A stretch of DNA of 64,000 bases, from NCBI RefSeq assembly GCF_022811845.1, contig NZ_CP064266.1, positions 3,100,001 to 3,164,000 of the forward strand. Direction: 5' to 3'. Under the pieces are notes generated by a model. It was given only the letters and a program-made list of their open reading frames with translations. It was not told where the DNA came from and searched no databases. Positions 16,933 through 25,988 of the stretch are shown piece after piece (the first letter of the stretch is position 1; each line of letters opens with the position of its first letter). The translations under genes were made by a program, and so were the position numbers. The DNA comes from Bacillus pseudomycoides. Its GTDB lineage: Bacteria; Bacillota; Bacilli; Bacillales; Bacillaceae_G.

Positions 16933-17910
16933 TTGGTTTTTAATAGAATATCAAAAGAGTTAATTGGGACGCTTCTCATTGCAATCTTTCTTTTTTTATT
17001 ATTTTTTGTAGATTTTACAAACCTAGTAAACTTGCACAAGAGTATTCCGAAAGAATGGCTGAATGTGAATGCAATTTTTTTAAGTATTTTCTTTGAAGCA
17101 GTACCGTTTATTTTATTAGGTGTTATCGTTTCATCTATTATTCAAGTGTTTATTACGGAAGATATGATTCAAAAGGTGTTACCTAAATCTCCTATTGTAG
17201 CGATGATTCCAGCTGTCTTTGTAGGCGTTATATTTCCGATGTGTGAATGTGTCATTATTCCTATTGTAAGAAGACTTATTCAAAAAGGATTACCGCTTCA
17301 TATTGGCATTGTTATTTTAGTGAGTGCGCCAATTATGAATCCGATTGTTTTTTTATCAACATTTTATGCTTTTCAAACAAATACCACTGTTGTATATGCT
17401 CGTTTTGGGATAACAGTTCTTGTTGCTCTTCTAATAGGAATTGTTGTGTATTACTGCTATCGTGGAAAAAGTGTTTTAAAAGATATGACAATATCGGCGC
17501 ATGAAAATCAAAAAAAGAGCTGGAAAGATGTTGCAAGTCATACAGTTGATGAGTTTTTTGATACAGGAAAATATTTATTGATTGGTGCTTGCTTGGCAAG
17601 TATATTTCAAACGTTTTTAGATCGGAATGCGTTTGATGTAGTAGCACATAGTGAAGTGGTTTCACCATTTGTGATGATGGGATTTGGTTATGTATTATCT
17701 CTTTGCTCAGCTGCTGATGCTTTTATCGCCGCATCTTTTGGACATATATTTTCGACCAAAGCACTGTTAGCATTTCTTGTATTTGGTCCAATGCTTGATT
17801 TTAAAAATACGTTTATGTTATTTGCTTATTTCAAAAGGAAATTTGTATTCTTTTTGATCGGAATTGTAATTATGTCTGTGTATGTTGTTGTCCAGTTGAC
17901 AATGTGGTGA
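16933..17910 (+). CDS. ycgR: Permease, YcgR-like (DUF318 family)
   Basis: 325 residues from a TTG at 16933 that has GGAGG 8 nt upstream; the ATG at 16909 lacks a site. Eight or so membrane helices. The signature FPMCECVIIPIVRRLI, followed by LPLHIGIVILVSAPIMNPIVFLS, is the double-Cys motif of the YraQ/DUF318 permeases. In B. subtilis, ycgR-ycgQ are repressed by Zur. The paired Zur boxes and the adjoining partner gene match, so a zinc-related membrane complex is likely, though the transported species is unknown. Confidence 0.8.
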   Translation: MVFNRISKELIGTLLIAIFLFLLFFVDFTNLVNLHKSIPKEWLNVNAIFLSIFFEAVPFILLGVIVSSIIQVFITEDMIQKVLPKSPIVAMIPAVFVGVIFPMCECVIIPIVRRLIQKGLPLHIGIVILVSAPIMNPIVFLSTFYAFQTNTTVVYARFGITVLVALLIGIVVYYCYRGKSVLKDMTISAHENQKKSWKDVASHTVDEFFDTGKYLLIGACLASIFQTFLDRNAFDVVAHSEVVSPFVMMGFGYVLSLCSAADAFIAASFGHIFSTKALLAFLVFGPMLDFKNTFMLFAYFKRKFVFFLIGIVIMSVYVVVQLTMW

Positions 17911-17923
17911 GGGAGGAGAAAAG

Positions 17924-18814
17924 ATGAGTAATCAAGAACATAAGACATTTCATCGTTATATCCGTGGCATTATGTTAATCGGTTTGGCCATGCTGCTATT
18001 TAAACTGCTTGTAACAGGGAATATTGATCACTTTATTGCTCCTAAAATGACGAAGTTTACATATGTGGCTTTTGCTGTATTTCTACTTTTAGGGTGCTTA
18101 CAAGTATGGAGAAATGGGGGAGAGAAAGAAAAGGATTGTCATTGTTGTGAGCACCATGTACTCCCAAAATCAAGAATGAAGGGTTTTCTTTTATATGCAC
18201 TATTTGTTATTCCGATTGTTAGTGCTTTTTTATTTTCCAATGTAACAATTAATGGTAGTCTGGCAGCGAAGAGGGGAATGAATCAGAGTGTACAGGCAAA
18301 GAGTGTAGAGCAGAAAGTACCGCAAACGAAACAGGTAAGTTCTGATTGGAGAGAGTTACTAGTTGATAAAGAAGAAGAACCAATTCAAAATCTTCCTGCA
18401 TCAGGGCAGTCACCGGGAGAATTAGAACGAAATATGATGAAACAAAAAACGATACAAGTGGATGATAAAAATTATATTCAAACGATGGATATAATTGGCC
18501 AAGACGTTCTTGGATTTAAGGGGAAACAAATTACATTTACAGGGTTCACTTACAAGGATAAGGAAGTGCAAGGAGATCAAGCGGTAGTTGCTCGGTACGG
18601 CATTACATGTTGTGTTGCAGATGCCGCTGTGTGGGGAATGATTGTTTCTGGAAACGGGATAAATACTTTCTCAGAAGAGACGTGGGTGAAAGTCACAGGA
18701 ATATTAGATGAAACGACATATAAAGGAACGCTATTTCCACTTGTAAAAGTAAGTAAAGTAGAAAAAGTGGAACAGCCGAAAGATCCGTATGTGTATGATG
18801 CTTTAACGCAGTGA
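17924..18814 (+). CDS. ycgQ: TIGR03943 family permease subunit, YcgQ-like
   Basis: 296 residues, 13 bp after the YcgR-like gene, with GGGAGGAGAAAAG upstream. Two helices at the N-terminus (IMLIGLAMLLFKLLV; TYVAFAVFLLLGCLQVW), a Cys/His cluster DCHCCEHHVL that could bind metal, a third helix, then an extracytoplasmic domain with the hallmark YGITCCVADAAVWG. It is expected to form a complex with the upstream permease, both under Zur. Confidence 0.8.
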   Translation: MSNQEHKTFHRYIRGIMLIGLAMLLFKLLVTGNIDHFIAPKMTKFTYVAFAVFLLLGCLQVWRNGGEKEKDCHCCEHHVLPKSRMKGFLLYALFVIPIVSAFLFSNVTINGSLAAKRGMNQSVQAKSVEQKVPQTKQVSSDWRELLVDKEEEPIQNLPASGQSPGELERNMMKQKTIQVDDKNYIQTMDIIGQDVLGFKGKQITFTGFTYKDKEVQGDQAVVARYGITCCVADAAVWGMIVSGNGINTFSEETWVKVTGILDETTYKGTLFPLVKVSKVEKVEQPKDPYVYDALTQ

Positions 18815-19186
18815 TAATTTGAAACAACTAGTAGCATTGACAAAGAATAAAGAAAAGACCTTATGCATTAATGGATGTTTCCTTTATATTAAGGAGATAT
18901 TTATATAATGAAATGATGGAAAATAAAAAAACTGTTGAACGATTTAGTTCAGCAGTTTTTTTTCTTTTAGATTGTTTTTTAGGAAAATATAAATAAAAAT
19001 ACGGTTTTTAATAATTTTCATTGCGAAATGTCAGCTCTACTTTTACAATAGAAAAGGTGTATATTTATTATACTAAAAAAACAAATCGGAATAATGTGAA
19101 AATTACAGTTTGTCTTTGTGCATTGTATACAAAAGTACAAATTAGGCGACATACATCATGTTATCGACTTGTAAGGAGAGAAGCAA
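18815..19186. other. Intergenic region before nhaC
   Basis: It holds a terminator (18926-18966: AAAACTG-rich stem TGAAC/GTTCA with a T-run) and an AT-rich leader with no convincing gene. A short open frame at 19021-19278 has no ribosome site and runs into nhaC out of frame. AAGGAG lies just before nhaC. Confidence 0.6.
18926..18966 (+). terminator. Terminator after the zinc permease operon
   Basis: Stem AAAACTG-T-TGAAC / GTTCA-G-CAGTTTT with a 6-nt loop and a long T-run. Confidence 0.8.
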
Positions 19187-20590
19187 ATGAAAAGTGTAAG
19201 ATTACCATCAATTCCAGAAATCATTATTCTTTTATTACTATTTCTTGCTGTTGTCTTTTCCTTTCAAACGATCTTTAATTTGCCGATTCAATTAGCGCTA
19301 TTTATTTCATGGTTTTTAGTAATTGCGCTTGGACTAAGGTTAGGGTTTCGTTATCAAGAATTGCAAGATGCAATTACGAAAGGAATTTCCAACGGGTTAG
19401 AAGCTGTTCTTATCTTAGTTGCTGTAGGAGCATTAATTGGAACATGGATTGCTGGCGGTGTTGTACCAACATTGATCTACTATGGATTAGAATTTATTCA
19501 CCCAAGTATATTCTTATTAGCAACGTTAATTATTTGTTCTATTACTTCTATTGCAACAGGTACATCATGGGGAACAGTTGGTACAGCTGGTATTGCTATG
19601 ATGGCAATCGGTGAAGGTCTTGGCTTACCTCTTCCGCTAGTTGCTGGAGCAGTACTTTCAGGGGCATACTTTGGCGATAAGTTATCTCCACTTTCTGATA
19701 GTACAGTACTTGCTGCCTCTATGGCAAAGGTAGATGTTATTGCACATGTTCGAGCGATGCTTGTACTAGATGTTCCGGCATACATTATTACCGGAATTAT
19801 GTTTACAGTTGCTGGTTGGATGTATAGTGGAGACAACGTTGATTTAAACAAAGTTGAGTTTTTAAAAGAGGCATTATTAAAGCAATTTGATATTAAAATT
19901 TGGATGCTTGTTCCAGCGGTTATTGTTATTGCACTATTAGCAATGAAAAAACCGTCAATGCCAACGATTGCGATGGGAGCTCTTCTCGGCGCAATTTGGG
20001 CAACTCTTTTCCAAGGTATGCATTTTGGAGATGCAATTGGAACAGCATATAATGGCTTTTCCATTAAATCAGGTGTTGATTTCATTGATAAGCTGTTAAA
20101 TCGAGGCGGAATTAATGGTATGCTCGGTTCAGTAGCGGTTATTATTTTCGGGTTAGGTTTCGGAGGATTACTTGAAAAACTAGGTGTTTTAAAAGTAATC
20201 GTATCAAAATTTGAGAAGAAACTAAACTCGGCAGGAAATGTAACTCTTTCTACATTAATCGTTGCTTTCTTAGCAAACGTATTTGGCTGTGCGATGTATG
20301 TATCACTTATTTTAACTCCAAAAATCATGCAAGACAGTTATGATAAATTAAAACTTGATCGCCGTATTTTAGCGCGTAACTCAGAAGTGGGTGGAACACT
20401 AACTTCGGGTATGGTTCCATGGTCTGATAATGGGATTTTCATGGCTGGTATATTAGGGGTTGCAACATTATCATATATTCCATTCATGTGGATGAGCTTC
20501 GTGTCATTAGCACTAGCAGTTATATACGGATATACAGGAAAATTCATTTGGTATGTTGATGATGCTGAAAAGGGAAAACAAGCATCATAA
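19187..20590 (+). CDS. nhaC: Na+/H+ antiporter, NhaC family
   Basis: 467 residues with about twelve membrane helices. Characteristic stretches: TSIATGTSWGTVGTAGIAMM, then GAYFGDKLSPLSDSTVLAA, and later NSEVGGTLTSGMVPWSDNG, all NhaC hallmarks with acidic residues in membrane positions. The family exchanges cytosolic Na+ (or in some members malate/lactate) for H+. Start after TAAGGAGAGAAGCAA. Monocistronic, ending in a strong terminator. The symbol is a family name; the substrate is unproved. Confidence 0.85.
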   Translation: MKSVRLPSIPEIIILLLLFLAVVFSFQTIFNLPIQLALFISWFLVIALGLRLGFRYQELQDAITKGISNGLEAVLILVAVGALIGTWIAGGVVPTLIYYGLEFIHPSIFLLATLIICSITSIATGTSWGTVGTAGIAMMAIGEGLGLPLPLVAGAVLSGAYFGDKLSPLSDSTVLAASMAKVDVIAHVRAMLVLDVPAYIITGIMFTVAGWMYSGDNVDLNKVEFLKEALLKQFDIKIWMLVPAVIVIALLAMKKPSMPTIAMGALLGAIWATLFQGMHFGDAIGTAYNGFSIKSGVDFIDKLLNRGGINGMLGSVAVIIFGLGFGGLLEKLGVLKVIVSKFEKKLNSAGNVTLSTLIVAFLANVFGCAMYVSLILTPKIMQDSYDKLKLDRRILARNSEVGGTLTSGMVPWSDNGIFMAGILGVATLSYIPFMWMSFVSLALAVIYGYTGKFIWYVDDAEKGKQAS

Positions 20591-20618
20591 TAACTAGGAT
20601 TATCTCTTTTGATACTAA

Positions 20619-20660
20619 AACAACCCGTAAGTTCAATGCGAACTTACGGGTTGTTTAGTT
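20619..20660 (+). terminator. Strong terminator after nhaC
   Basis: 15-bp perfect stem AACAACCCGTAAGTT / AACTTACGGGTTGTT with a short loop, then TT. Confidence 0.85.
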
Positions 20661-20729
20661 TCTGGTGATATTGGTATATTTCCCCCATCAGAAAGCAAAA
20701 TATATAGTATTAAAAACAGGAGGAGAGCT

Positions 20730-21515
20730 ATGACTGAATCATTATTGCTAGAGTATGGAGGAGTTATATTAATTCTGATCGCATTAGAAGGTGTTTTATC
20801 TGCGGACAATGCTCTTGTACTTGCTATTATGGTTAAGCACTTACCTGAAGATGATAGAAAAAAGGCATTATTTTATGGATTATTTGGGGCGTTTCTGTTT
20901 CGATTTGGATCATTATTTTTAATTTCATTTCTTGTGAATGTGTGGCAGATGCAAGCAATTGGTGCAGTTTATTTATTGTTTCTTTCTGCTAGAAGTTTAG
21001 TTAAAATATACCGAAAAAAGAAGTGGCAAAGAGAAGGACATGGAGAGCGGGAGAAAAAGGTTGAAAAAAATACTTTGAAAAAGAAAAGTGGTTTTTGGTT
21101 AACAGTTCTAAAGGTAGAAGTGACAGATATAGCGTTTGCAATTGATTCTATTTTAGCTGCTGTAGCCCTTACATTGACAATTACCCCGTTAAATAAAGGG
21201 ATGATAGGTGGTCTTGATGCAGGAAGATTTTTCGTTATTTTAACAGGTGGAATGATTGGTTTAGTCATTATGAGGTTTGCAGCTACTTATTTTGTAAAGT
21301 TATTGCGTGCAAGACCTGGTCTTGAAACGGCGGCGTTTATGATTGTTGGGTGGGTTGGAGTGAAACTTATTATTTCAACGCTAGCGCATCCTATGGTTGG
21401 AATCATCGATAAGGAGTTTTCTCAATCTGTTACGTGGAAAGCAATTTTTTATCTCGTATTAATTGCGATTGGTGTTTGTGGTTGGTTTTTCTCTCCTGAT
21501 CCATCTGAAACATAA
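20730..21515 (+). CDS. TerC family membrane protein
   Basis: 261 residues, seven helices. The family motif EGVLSADNALVLAIMVKHLP near the N-terminus and VEVTDIAFAIDSILAAVAL in the middle carry the paired Asp residues in membrane segments. Relatives in Bacillus (YceF, YkoY) support Mn2+ export or metalation of secreted proteins. A long basic loop (KKKWQREGHGEREKKVEKN) separates TM3 and TM4. AGGAGG precedes the start. I looked for a Mn2+ (yybP-ykoY) riboswitch upstream and found none. Confidence 0.8.
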   Translation: MTESLLLEYGGVILILIALEGVLSADNALVLAIMVKHLPEDDRKKALFYGLFGAFLFRFGSLFLISFLVNVWQMQAIGAVYLLFLSARSLVKIYRKKKWQREGHGEREKKVEKNTLKKKSGFWLTVLKVEVTDIAFAIDSILAAVALTLTITPLNKGMIGGLDAGRFFVILTGGMIGLVIMRFAATYFVKLLRARPGLETAAFMIVGWVGVKLIISTLAHPMVGIIDKEFSQSVTWKAIFYLVLIAIGVCGWFFSPDPSET

Positions 21516-21532
21516 TTATTAATAAATATAAG

Positions 21533-21547
21533 TGAGAATCCTTATCA
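21533..21547 (+). promoter_or_regulatory. Fur-like box overlapping the fumC promoter
   Basis: TGAGAAT-C-CTTATCA matches the 7-1-7 Fur consensus at 12 of 14. Its last bases are the putative -35 (TTATCA), and TACAAT at 21565-21570 follows at 17 bp as the -10. Fur bound here would block RNA polymerase. Confidence 0.5.
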
Positions 21548-21608
21548 TTTAAAGGGAAGTCTGTTACAATAAAAAACGTAGCGATTATATTTTCAAGGGG
21601 ATGAAAAC

Positions 21609-22997
21609 ATGGAGTACAGAATTGAAAAAGATACTTTAGGAGAAATGAAAGTTCCAGCTGATAAATTATGGGCAGCTCAAACACAACGCAGTAAAGAAAA
21701 CTTTCCGATTGGAACGGAGCATATGCCGCTTGAAATTGTGCAAGCATTTGCGATTTTAAAGAAGAGTGCCGCAATTAGTAATCAAAAATTAGGAAAGTTA
21801 TCAGAGGAAAAAGCGGTTGCAATTGTAGAAGCTGCTGATGAAATTTTAACAGGAAAATGGGATGAACATTTCCCACTTGTTGTATGGCAAACAGGTAGTG
21901 GTACACAATCTAATATGAATATGAATGAAGTAATTGCAAACCGTGGGAATCAAATTTTAAAAGAAAAAGGACTTGATGGACATATTCATCCAAATGATGA
22001 TGTGAATATGTCCCAAAGTTCAAATGACACATTTCCAACAGCACTTCACGTTGCTTGCGTGATGGCGGTAGAGAATCAAGTGTTACCAGCAATTACAAAA
22101 TTAAAAGAAACGTTAGAGAAAAAAGTAAATAAATTTCAAGATATTATTAAAATTGGTCGTACGCATTTGCAAGATGCGACACCTCTTACATTAGGTCAAG
22201 AAATTAGTGGTTGGCATCGTATGTTTGAAAAAACGGAGCGTATGATTGCTGATAGCAATACATATATGAAGGAACTTGCGATTGGTGGTACTGCAGTTGG
22301 AACAGGAATTAATGCTCATCCTAAATTCGGTGAGATGGTAGCAGAGGAAATTAGCCAGTTTACAGGTAAGCAATTTGTATCAGCGCTAAACAAGTTTCAC
22401 GCATTAACAAGTCATGATGAAGTTGTGTTTGCACATGGTGCATTAAAAGCGTTAGCAGCTGATTTAATGAAGATTGCAAATGATGTACGTTGGCTTGCAA
22501 GTGGTCCGCGTAGTGGCCTTGGTGAAATTATTCTTCCTGCGAATGAGCCAGGAAGTTCAATTATGCCAGGTAAAGTAAATCCAACGCAAAGTGAAGCGTT
22601 AACAATGGTAGTAGCGCAAGTTATGGGAAATGACGCAACAATTGGATTTGCAGCGAGCCAAGGTAACTTTGAGTTAAACGTATTTAAACCAGTAATTGCA
22701 TATAACTTCTTACAATCAGCTCGTTTGTTAGCCGATGCAACGATTTCGTTCAATGATAAATGTGCGATTGGTATCGAAGCAAACGAAGAAGTGATTAACC
22801 AAAATGTAAATCGTTCTTTAATGCTTGTTACAGCATTGAATCCGCATATTGGCTATGAAAATGCAGCGAAAATTGCGAAGCATGCTCATAAAGAGGGATT
22901 AACGTTAAAAGAAGCAGCATTACAATCGGGATTATTAACAGAAGAACAGTTCGATGAAATTGTAGATCCGAAGAAAATGATTGCACCGAAGGAATAA
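21609..22997 (+). CDS. fumC: Class II fumarate hydratase
   Basis: 462 residues. Motifs of the aspartase/fumarase superfamily: GSGTQSNMNMNEVIANRG (about 97-114), SSNDTFPTALH, GRTHLQDATPLTLGQE with the catalytic His, and the signature loop GSSIMPGKVNPTQSEA near 318. It converts fumarate to malate in the TCA cycle without an iron-sulfur cluster. The length is exactly that of FumC. Start after CAAGGGGATGAAAAC. Distinct from aspA at 49.2 kb, which has PVMPEV where this has PTQSEA. Confidence 0.92.
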   Translation: MEYRIEKDTLGEMKVPADKLWAAQTQRSKENFPIGTEHMPLEIVQAFAILKKSAAISNQKLGKLSEEKAVAIVEAADEILTGKWDEHFPLVVWQTGSGTQSNMNMNEVIANRGNQILKEKGLDGHIHPNDDVNMSQSSNDTFPTALHVACVMAVENQVLPAITKLKETLEKKVNKFQDIIKIGRTHLQDATPLTLGQEISGWHRMFEKTERMIADSNTYMKELAIGGTAVGTGINAHPKFGEMVAEEISQFTGKQFVSALNKFHALTSHDEVVFAHGALKALAADLMKIANDVRWLASGPRSGLGEIILPANEPGSSIMPGKVNPTQSEALTMVVAQVMGNDATIGFAASQGNFELNVFKPVIAYNFLQSARLLADATISFNDKCAIGIEANEEVINQNVNRSLMLVTALNPHIGYENAAKIAKHAHKEGLTLKEAALQSGLLTEEQFDEIVDPKKMIAPKE

Positions 22998-23013
22998 TTT
23001 TAATCCATAATGG

Positions 23014-23050
23014 AGAGCCAGGTTCTAACTTAAGAATCTTGGCTCTTTTT
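23014..23050 (+). terminator. Terminator after fumC
   Basis: AGAGCCAGGTTCT / AGAATCTTGGCTCT imperfect stem followed by TTTTT. Confidence 0.75.
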
Positions 23051-23087
23051 AAATAGTAAAATACTAGAACTGAAAGGGGGAAGGAGA

Positions 23088-23318
23088 ATGAAATACGCCA
23101 TTTCTACACTAGTATCGTATTACAATTGTTATCAAGAACTTTATACATATACTTTTACATGCAGGATTCACCGAATTGGACGAGCGTTGCAGCAATAACT
23201 CCAGCAGTATCTACTAACCACTTCTTTGATGTTGACTACATACAATTATTCTTCGTTTTTATCTTTCATCGCAGGATTTGTTACACTTAAATTTATTGAA
23301 AGAAAAGAGTTAGCTTAA
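23088..23318 (+). pseudogene. Frameshifted membrane-protein remnant
   Basis: Begins after an excellent GGGGGAAGGAG with MKYAISTLVSYYNC. The frame stops after 38 codons; meaningful-looking hydrophobic sequence continues in other frames (LYIYFYMQDSPNWTSVAAI, then FLSFIAGFVTLKFIERKELA ending at 23318). The last piece looks like the C-terminal end of a transporter. At least two frameshifts are needed. The family is not identifiable with confidence. Confidence 0.4.
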
Positions 23319-23412
23319 AAGAAAATCTGGTAATTGGAGCTACAAGATAATGCTTATGGTCTATGAAAAAAGATCCATGTCAGTGAAAACATGAATCTAT
23401 TTTTCATAATTT

Positions 23413-24633
23413 TCATGAACGAGTAAATTTGAAAATCTCATCAGCAGCCTTAGCATAGCCACCCGCATTACGAAATGATTGACTAATTTTTTTCGTATTG
23501 TTCTTATAAATAGGATTCCTTAGCACTTCAATAACAGCTTCTTTGATATCCGCCGCCGATAGTAGTTGAATATTTAACATCGTTCCTGCATCAAGTTCTC
23601 TCACTCGTTCAGCAATCGTATGCTGATCATTTATGATAGGAAGCATAACTAAAGGTACTTCAAAATAAAGTGACTCACTGGTGCTATTCATTCCACAATG
23701 GCTAATAAAGACATCAGTTTGGCGAAGTACATCTAGCTGTGGAACATAGTTGCGAATAATAAAATTATCGGGTATATCCTTTAGCTGCTCTGCCTTTAAT
23801 TGTTTACCTGTACTAAGCACCACTTTAACCTTTAAATCTTTTAAAGCGGTAAAGCACTTTTGATAGAATTCTGGCTGATTGTTCATTATTGTTCCCATAG
23901 AAATGTAAATCACGCGTGTTTCTTTTAATAGATTCATTGGAAAATCGTTTGCAGTTTCATTTTTAGTAATGGAAGGTCCGACAAAAATATAGTTATTTTT
24001 AAAAGCGCTACTATTTCTTTGGAAATAGGAAGAAGTGAAGACGATATTTAAATCTCCTGAACCAGGGCAAAGCAAGAAGTTATCAGATAATGGAAGTTCA
24101 TATTTGTTTTCTAAATATTGTTTTCGTTTGGCGATTTCTTCTAATTGTAAAAATACTTTTAGCATAGACAAACGTTCTTGTTTTTGTTCCATATCATCTA
24201 TTCCTGTCAGGGACATATTTATTTGTGAATCTTGTGAATATGCAAAAGTGGTCCAAGTGGCAATAGATAGTAACTCGCTTTGGTTGGCAATCCATTTTCC
24301 AGGTAAAGACTGTGCATCGTATATGATATAATCATACGTTTCGTTGGAAATGTCCTCTAGAATGGCGTCGGTGATCATTTCCATTGCATTTAGAAATTGC
24401 AATAAATATTCTTGAGGCTGGGAAGACATAAGCCCCATACTTTCTGCAAGTTTTCTTTGTGCCTTTTGATCAACGGGACGGAACTGGGCACCGACTTTTT
24501 TGATTTTTTCTTCAAAATGATTGGATGAATAATAGACAATATGTTCTCCTCGTTTTACTAAATCATTTACTAATCCAAGTGTTGGATTTACATGTCCTTC
24601 CCCACCAATGTTAATGTAAAGCGCTTTTTTCAT
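23413..24633 (-). CDS. MGT-type glycosyltransferase (GT1, YjiC-like)
   Basis: 406 residues. N-terminal GGEGHVNPTLGLVNDL is the acceptor-side start of macrolide glycosyltransferases. The donor site is in the C-terminal half: VIYISMGTIMNN, then NYVPQLDVLRQTDVFISHCG and NSTSESLYFEVPLVMLP, with DQHTIAERV. Uses UDP- or dTDP-sugar to modify hydrophobic small molecules in the cytosol; related enzymes glycosylate flavonoids or macrolides. AGGGATAAAAATG start. It stands alone next to degenerate DNA. Confidence 0.85.
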   Translation of the reverse strand: MKKALYINIGGEGHVNPTLGLVNDLVKRGEHIVYYSSNHFEEKIKKVGAQFRPVDQKAQRKLAESMGLMSSQPQEYLLQFLNAMEMITDAILEDISNETYDYIIYDAQSLPGKWIANQSELLSIATWTTFAYSQDSQINMSLTGIDDMEQKQERLSMLKVFLQLEEIAKRKQYLENKYELPLSDNFLLCPGSGDLNIVFTSSYFQRNSSAFKNNYIFVGPSITKNETANDFPMNLLKETRVIYISMGTIMNNQPEFYQKCFTALKDLKVKVVLSTGKQLKAEQLKDIPDNFIIRNYVPQLDVLRQTDVFISHCGMNSTSESLYFEVPLVMLPIINDQHTIAERVRELDAGTMLNIQLLSAADIKEAVIEVLRNPIYKNNTKKISQSFRNAGGYAKAADEIFKFTRS

Positions 24634-25194
24634 TTTTATCCCTCCAATAAATATAGGTTGATATATACCTCAGCAAAGAGAATACAAGTTTTCTCCCGCT
24701 ATTTGTGGGCATTAAGCCCCCCCACCTCAAGATTCAGAGGGTAAGTGGGAGCTGGTTAAAGTTTCACTTTATTAGTAATGATTCCTATAGCAACTCGAAA
24801 TACAAAATATGGTGATTGTTATAATAAAATCGTTACTTTTTGTGGATGTATATTATATTTTTAAATGAATAACGTTATTTTAAAAATAAACAAATTATAA
24901 TTTTGTTTGAATTATAACAGATATTTTTTGTTTTTGTCTATAAAATGATGAAAAAGTGTTTAGGGATATAGATTGTACTTATATGGGGCGGAAGCAGTAA
25001 TGTTATCTTAAGAAAAAGATAGATAAGAAATAAGAGAGTTTTATATTTTATGTAAACGTTTTTGAATTTGTTTGTAAAATAAGTAAACGAAATATTGAAA
25101 AGTTTATTTTTGGTATGATAAGATGATGAAGTAGCAATAAACGATAGCGTAATTTGTTTGTATTGATAATAAACTGTTTGGAGGATTGTTTGGT
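24634..25194. other. AT-rich intergenic region with one odd hairpin
   Basis: 561 bp without a supported gene. Around 24715-24755 a GC-rich island holds CCCACCTC and GAGGG...GTGGG, forming a bulged hairpin. It stands out from the AT-rich surroundings and looks like the end of an IS200/IS605-type element, though no transposase remains. The rest is AT-rich. GGAGGA before 25195 belongs to the next gene. Confidence 0.4.
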
Positions 25195-25959
25195 ATGAAT
25201 GATATTTCAGAGAAGTTTTGGGATGCTTCAGTTGAAGAGTTGAAACGAGGTTATGTATTTGAAGAGGATACAGAAGAATACACTTGTTTAGCTTGTGGTG
25301 AAGCATTTATAAAAGGTGTTATTTATCAAAATCATAACGTTTTATATGAGGCAGAAAAATTTACTCAGCTTCATATAGAAAAGGAACATACATCAATGTT
25401 TGAGTATTTATTAAGTCTTGATAAGAAGTTTACCGGTTTAACAGATTTACAAAAGAAAATGGTACATTTTTTTTATATGGGTTTAAATGATAAAGGAATT
25501 GTAAAGGAGATGGATGGGGGCAGTACATCAACAATTCGTAATCATCGATTTACATTGCGAGAAAAGATGAAACAGGCTAAGGTGTTTTTAGCACTAATGG
25601 AACTATCGGAAGAAAAATCAAAAGTGCAGTCTAAATTTTTACCGATTCACCGCACAGCTACAATGATAGATGACAGGTACAATATTACAGAAGAAGAGAA
25701 CAATGAAGTGCTGAAACTGCACTTTACGGAAGGATTAGATGGACCACTTGTTAAATTTCCGAAGAAGCAAAAGCGTAAGCTTATCATATTAAAACATTTA
25801 GTGAAAAAATTTGATAGTGGTGAGAAATATACGGAAAAAGAGGTGAATCAAATTTTAGAAAATGTGTATCCAGATTTTGTAACTTTGAGAAGGTATTTAA
25901 TTGAATATGGTTTTCTAGATCGAACAGCTGATGGAAGTAAATACTGGGTTAAGTTATAA
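25195..25959 (+). CDS. DUF2087 transcriptional regulator with zinc-finger-like N-terminus
   Basis: 254 residues from the ATG at 25195 (GGAGGA 9 nt upstream). Domains: N-terminal YTCLACGEAF with a downstream HIEKEH, resembling a C2H2-like metal site. Then a LuxR/sigma-like helix-turn-helix (LTDLQKKMVHFFYMGLNDKG, with STSTIRNHRFTLREKMKQA). The C-terminal DUF2087 runs from about 165 (GPLVKFPKKQKRKLIILKHL to RRYLIEYGFLDR). Probably a DNA-binding regulator. It precedes the MATE gene by 30 bp and may be cotranscribed with it. Confidence 0.75.
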   Translation: MNDISEKFWDASVEELKRGYVFEEDTEEYTCLACGEAFIKGVIYQNHNVLYEAEKFTQLHIEKEHTSMFEYLLSLDKKFTGLTDLQKKMVHFFYMGLNDKGIVKEMDGGSTSTIRNHRFTLREKMKQAKVFLALMELSEEKSKVQSKFLPIHRTATMIDDRYNITEEENNEVLKLHFTEGLDGPLVKFPKKQKRKLIILKHLVKKFDSGEKYTEKEVNQILENVYPDFVTLRRYLIEYGFLDRTADGSKYWVKL

Positions 25960-25988
25960 GGAAAGATAAAAGAAAGGAGAAACGAAAT

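Noticed and set aside
19021..19278. 85-codon frame before nhaC
   Set aside because: No ribosome site; overlaps nhaC in a different frame; Cys- and Arg-rich shadow composition.
19498..20328. 276-codon frame on the minus strand
   Set aside because: It lies wholly antisense to nhaC, has no ribosome site, and reads as low-complexity shadow protein rich in Pro, Ile and Thr.
20660..20729. Possible Mn2+ (yybP-ykoY) riboswitch before the TerC gene
   Set aside because: Only 70 bases between terminator and ribosome site, without the paired conserved loops of that class.
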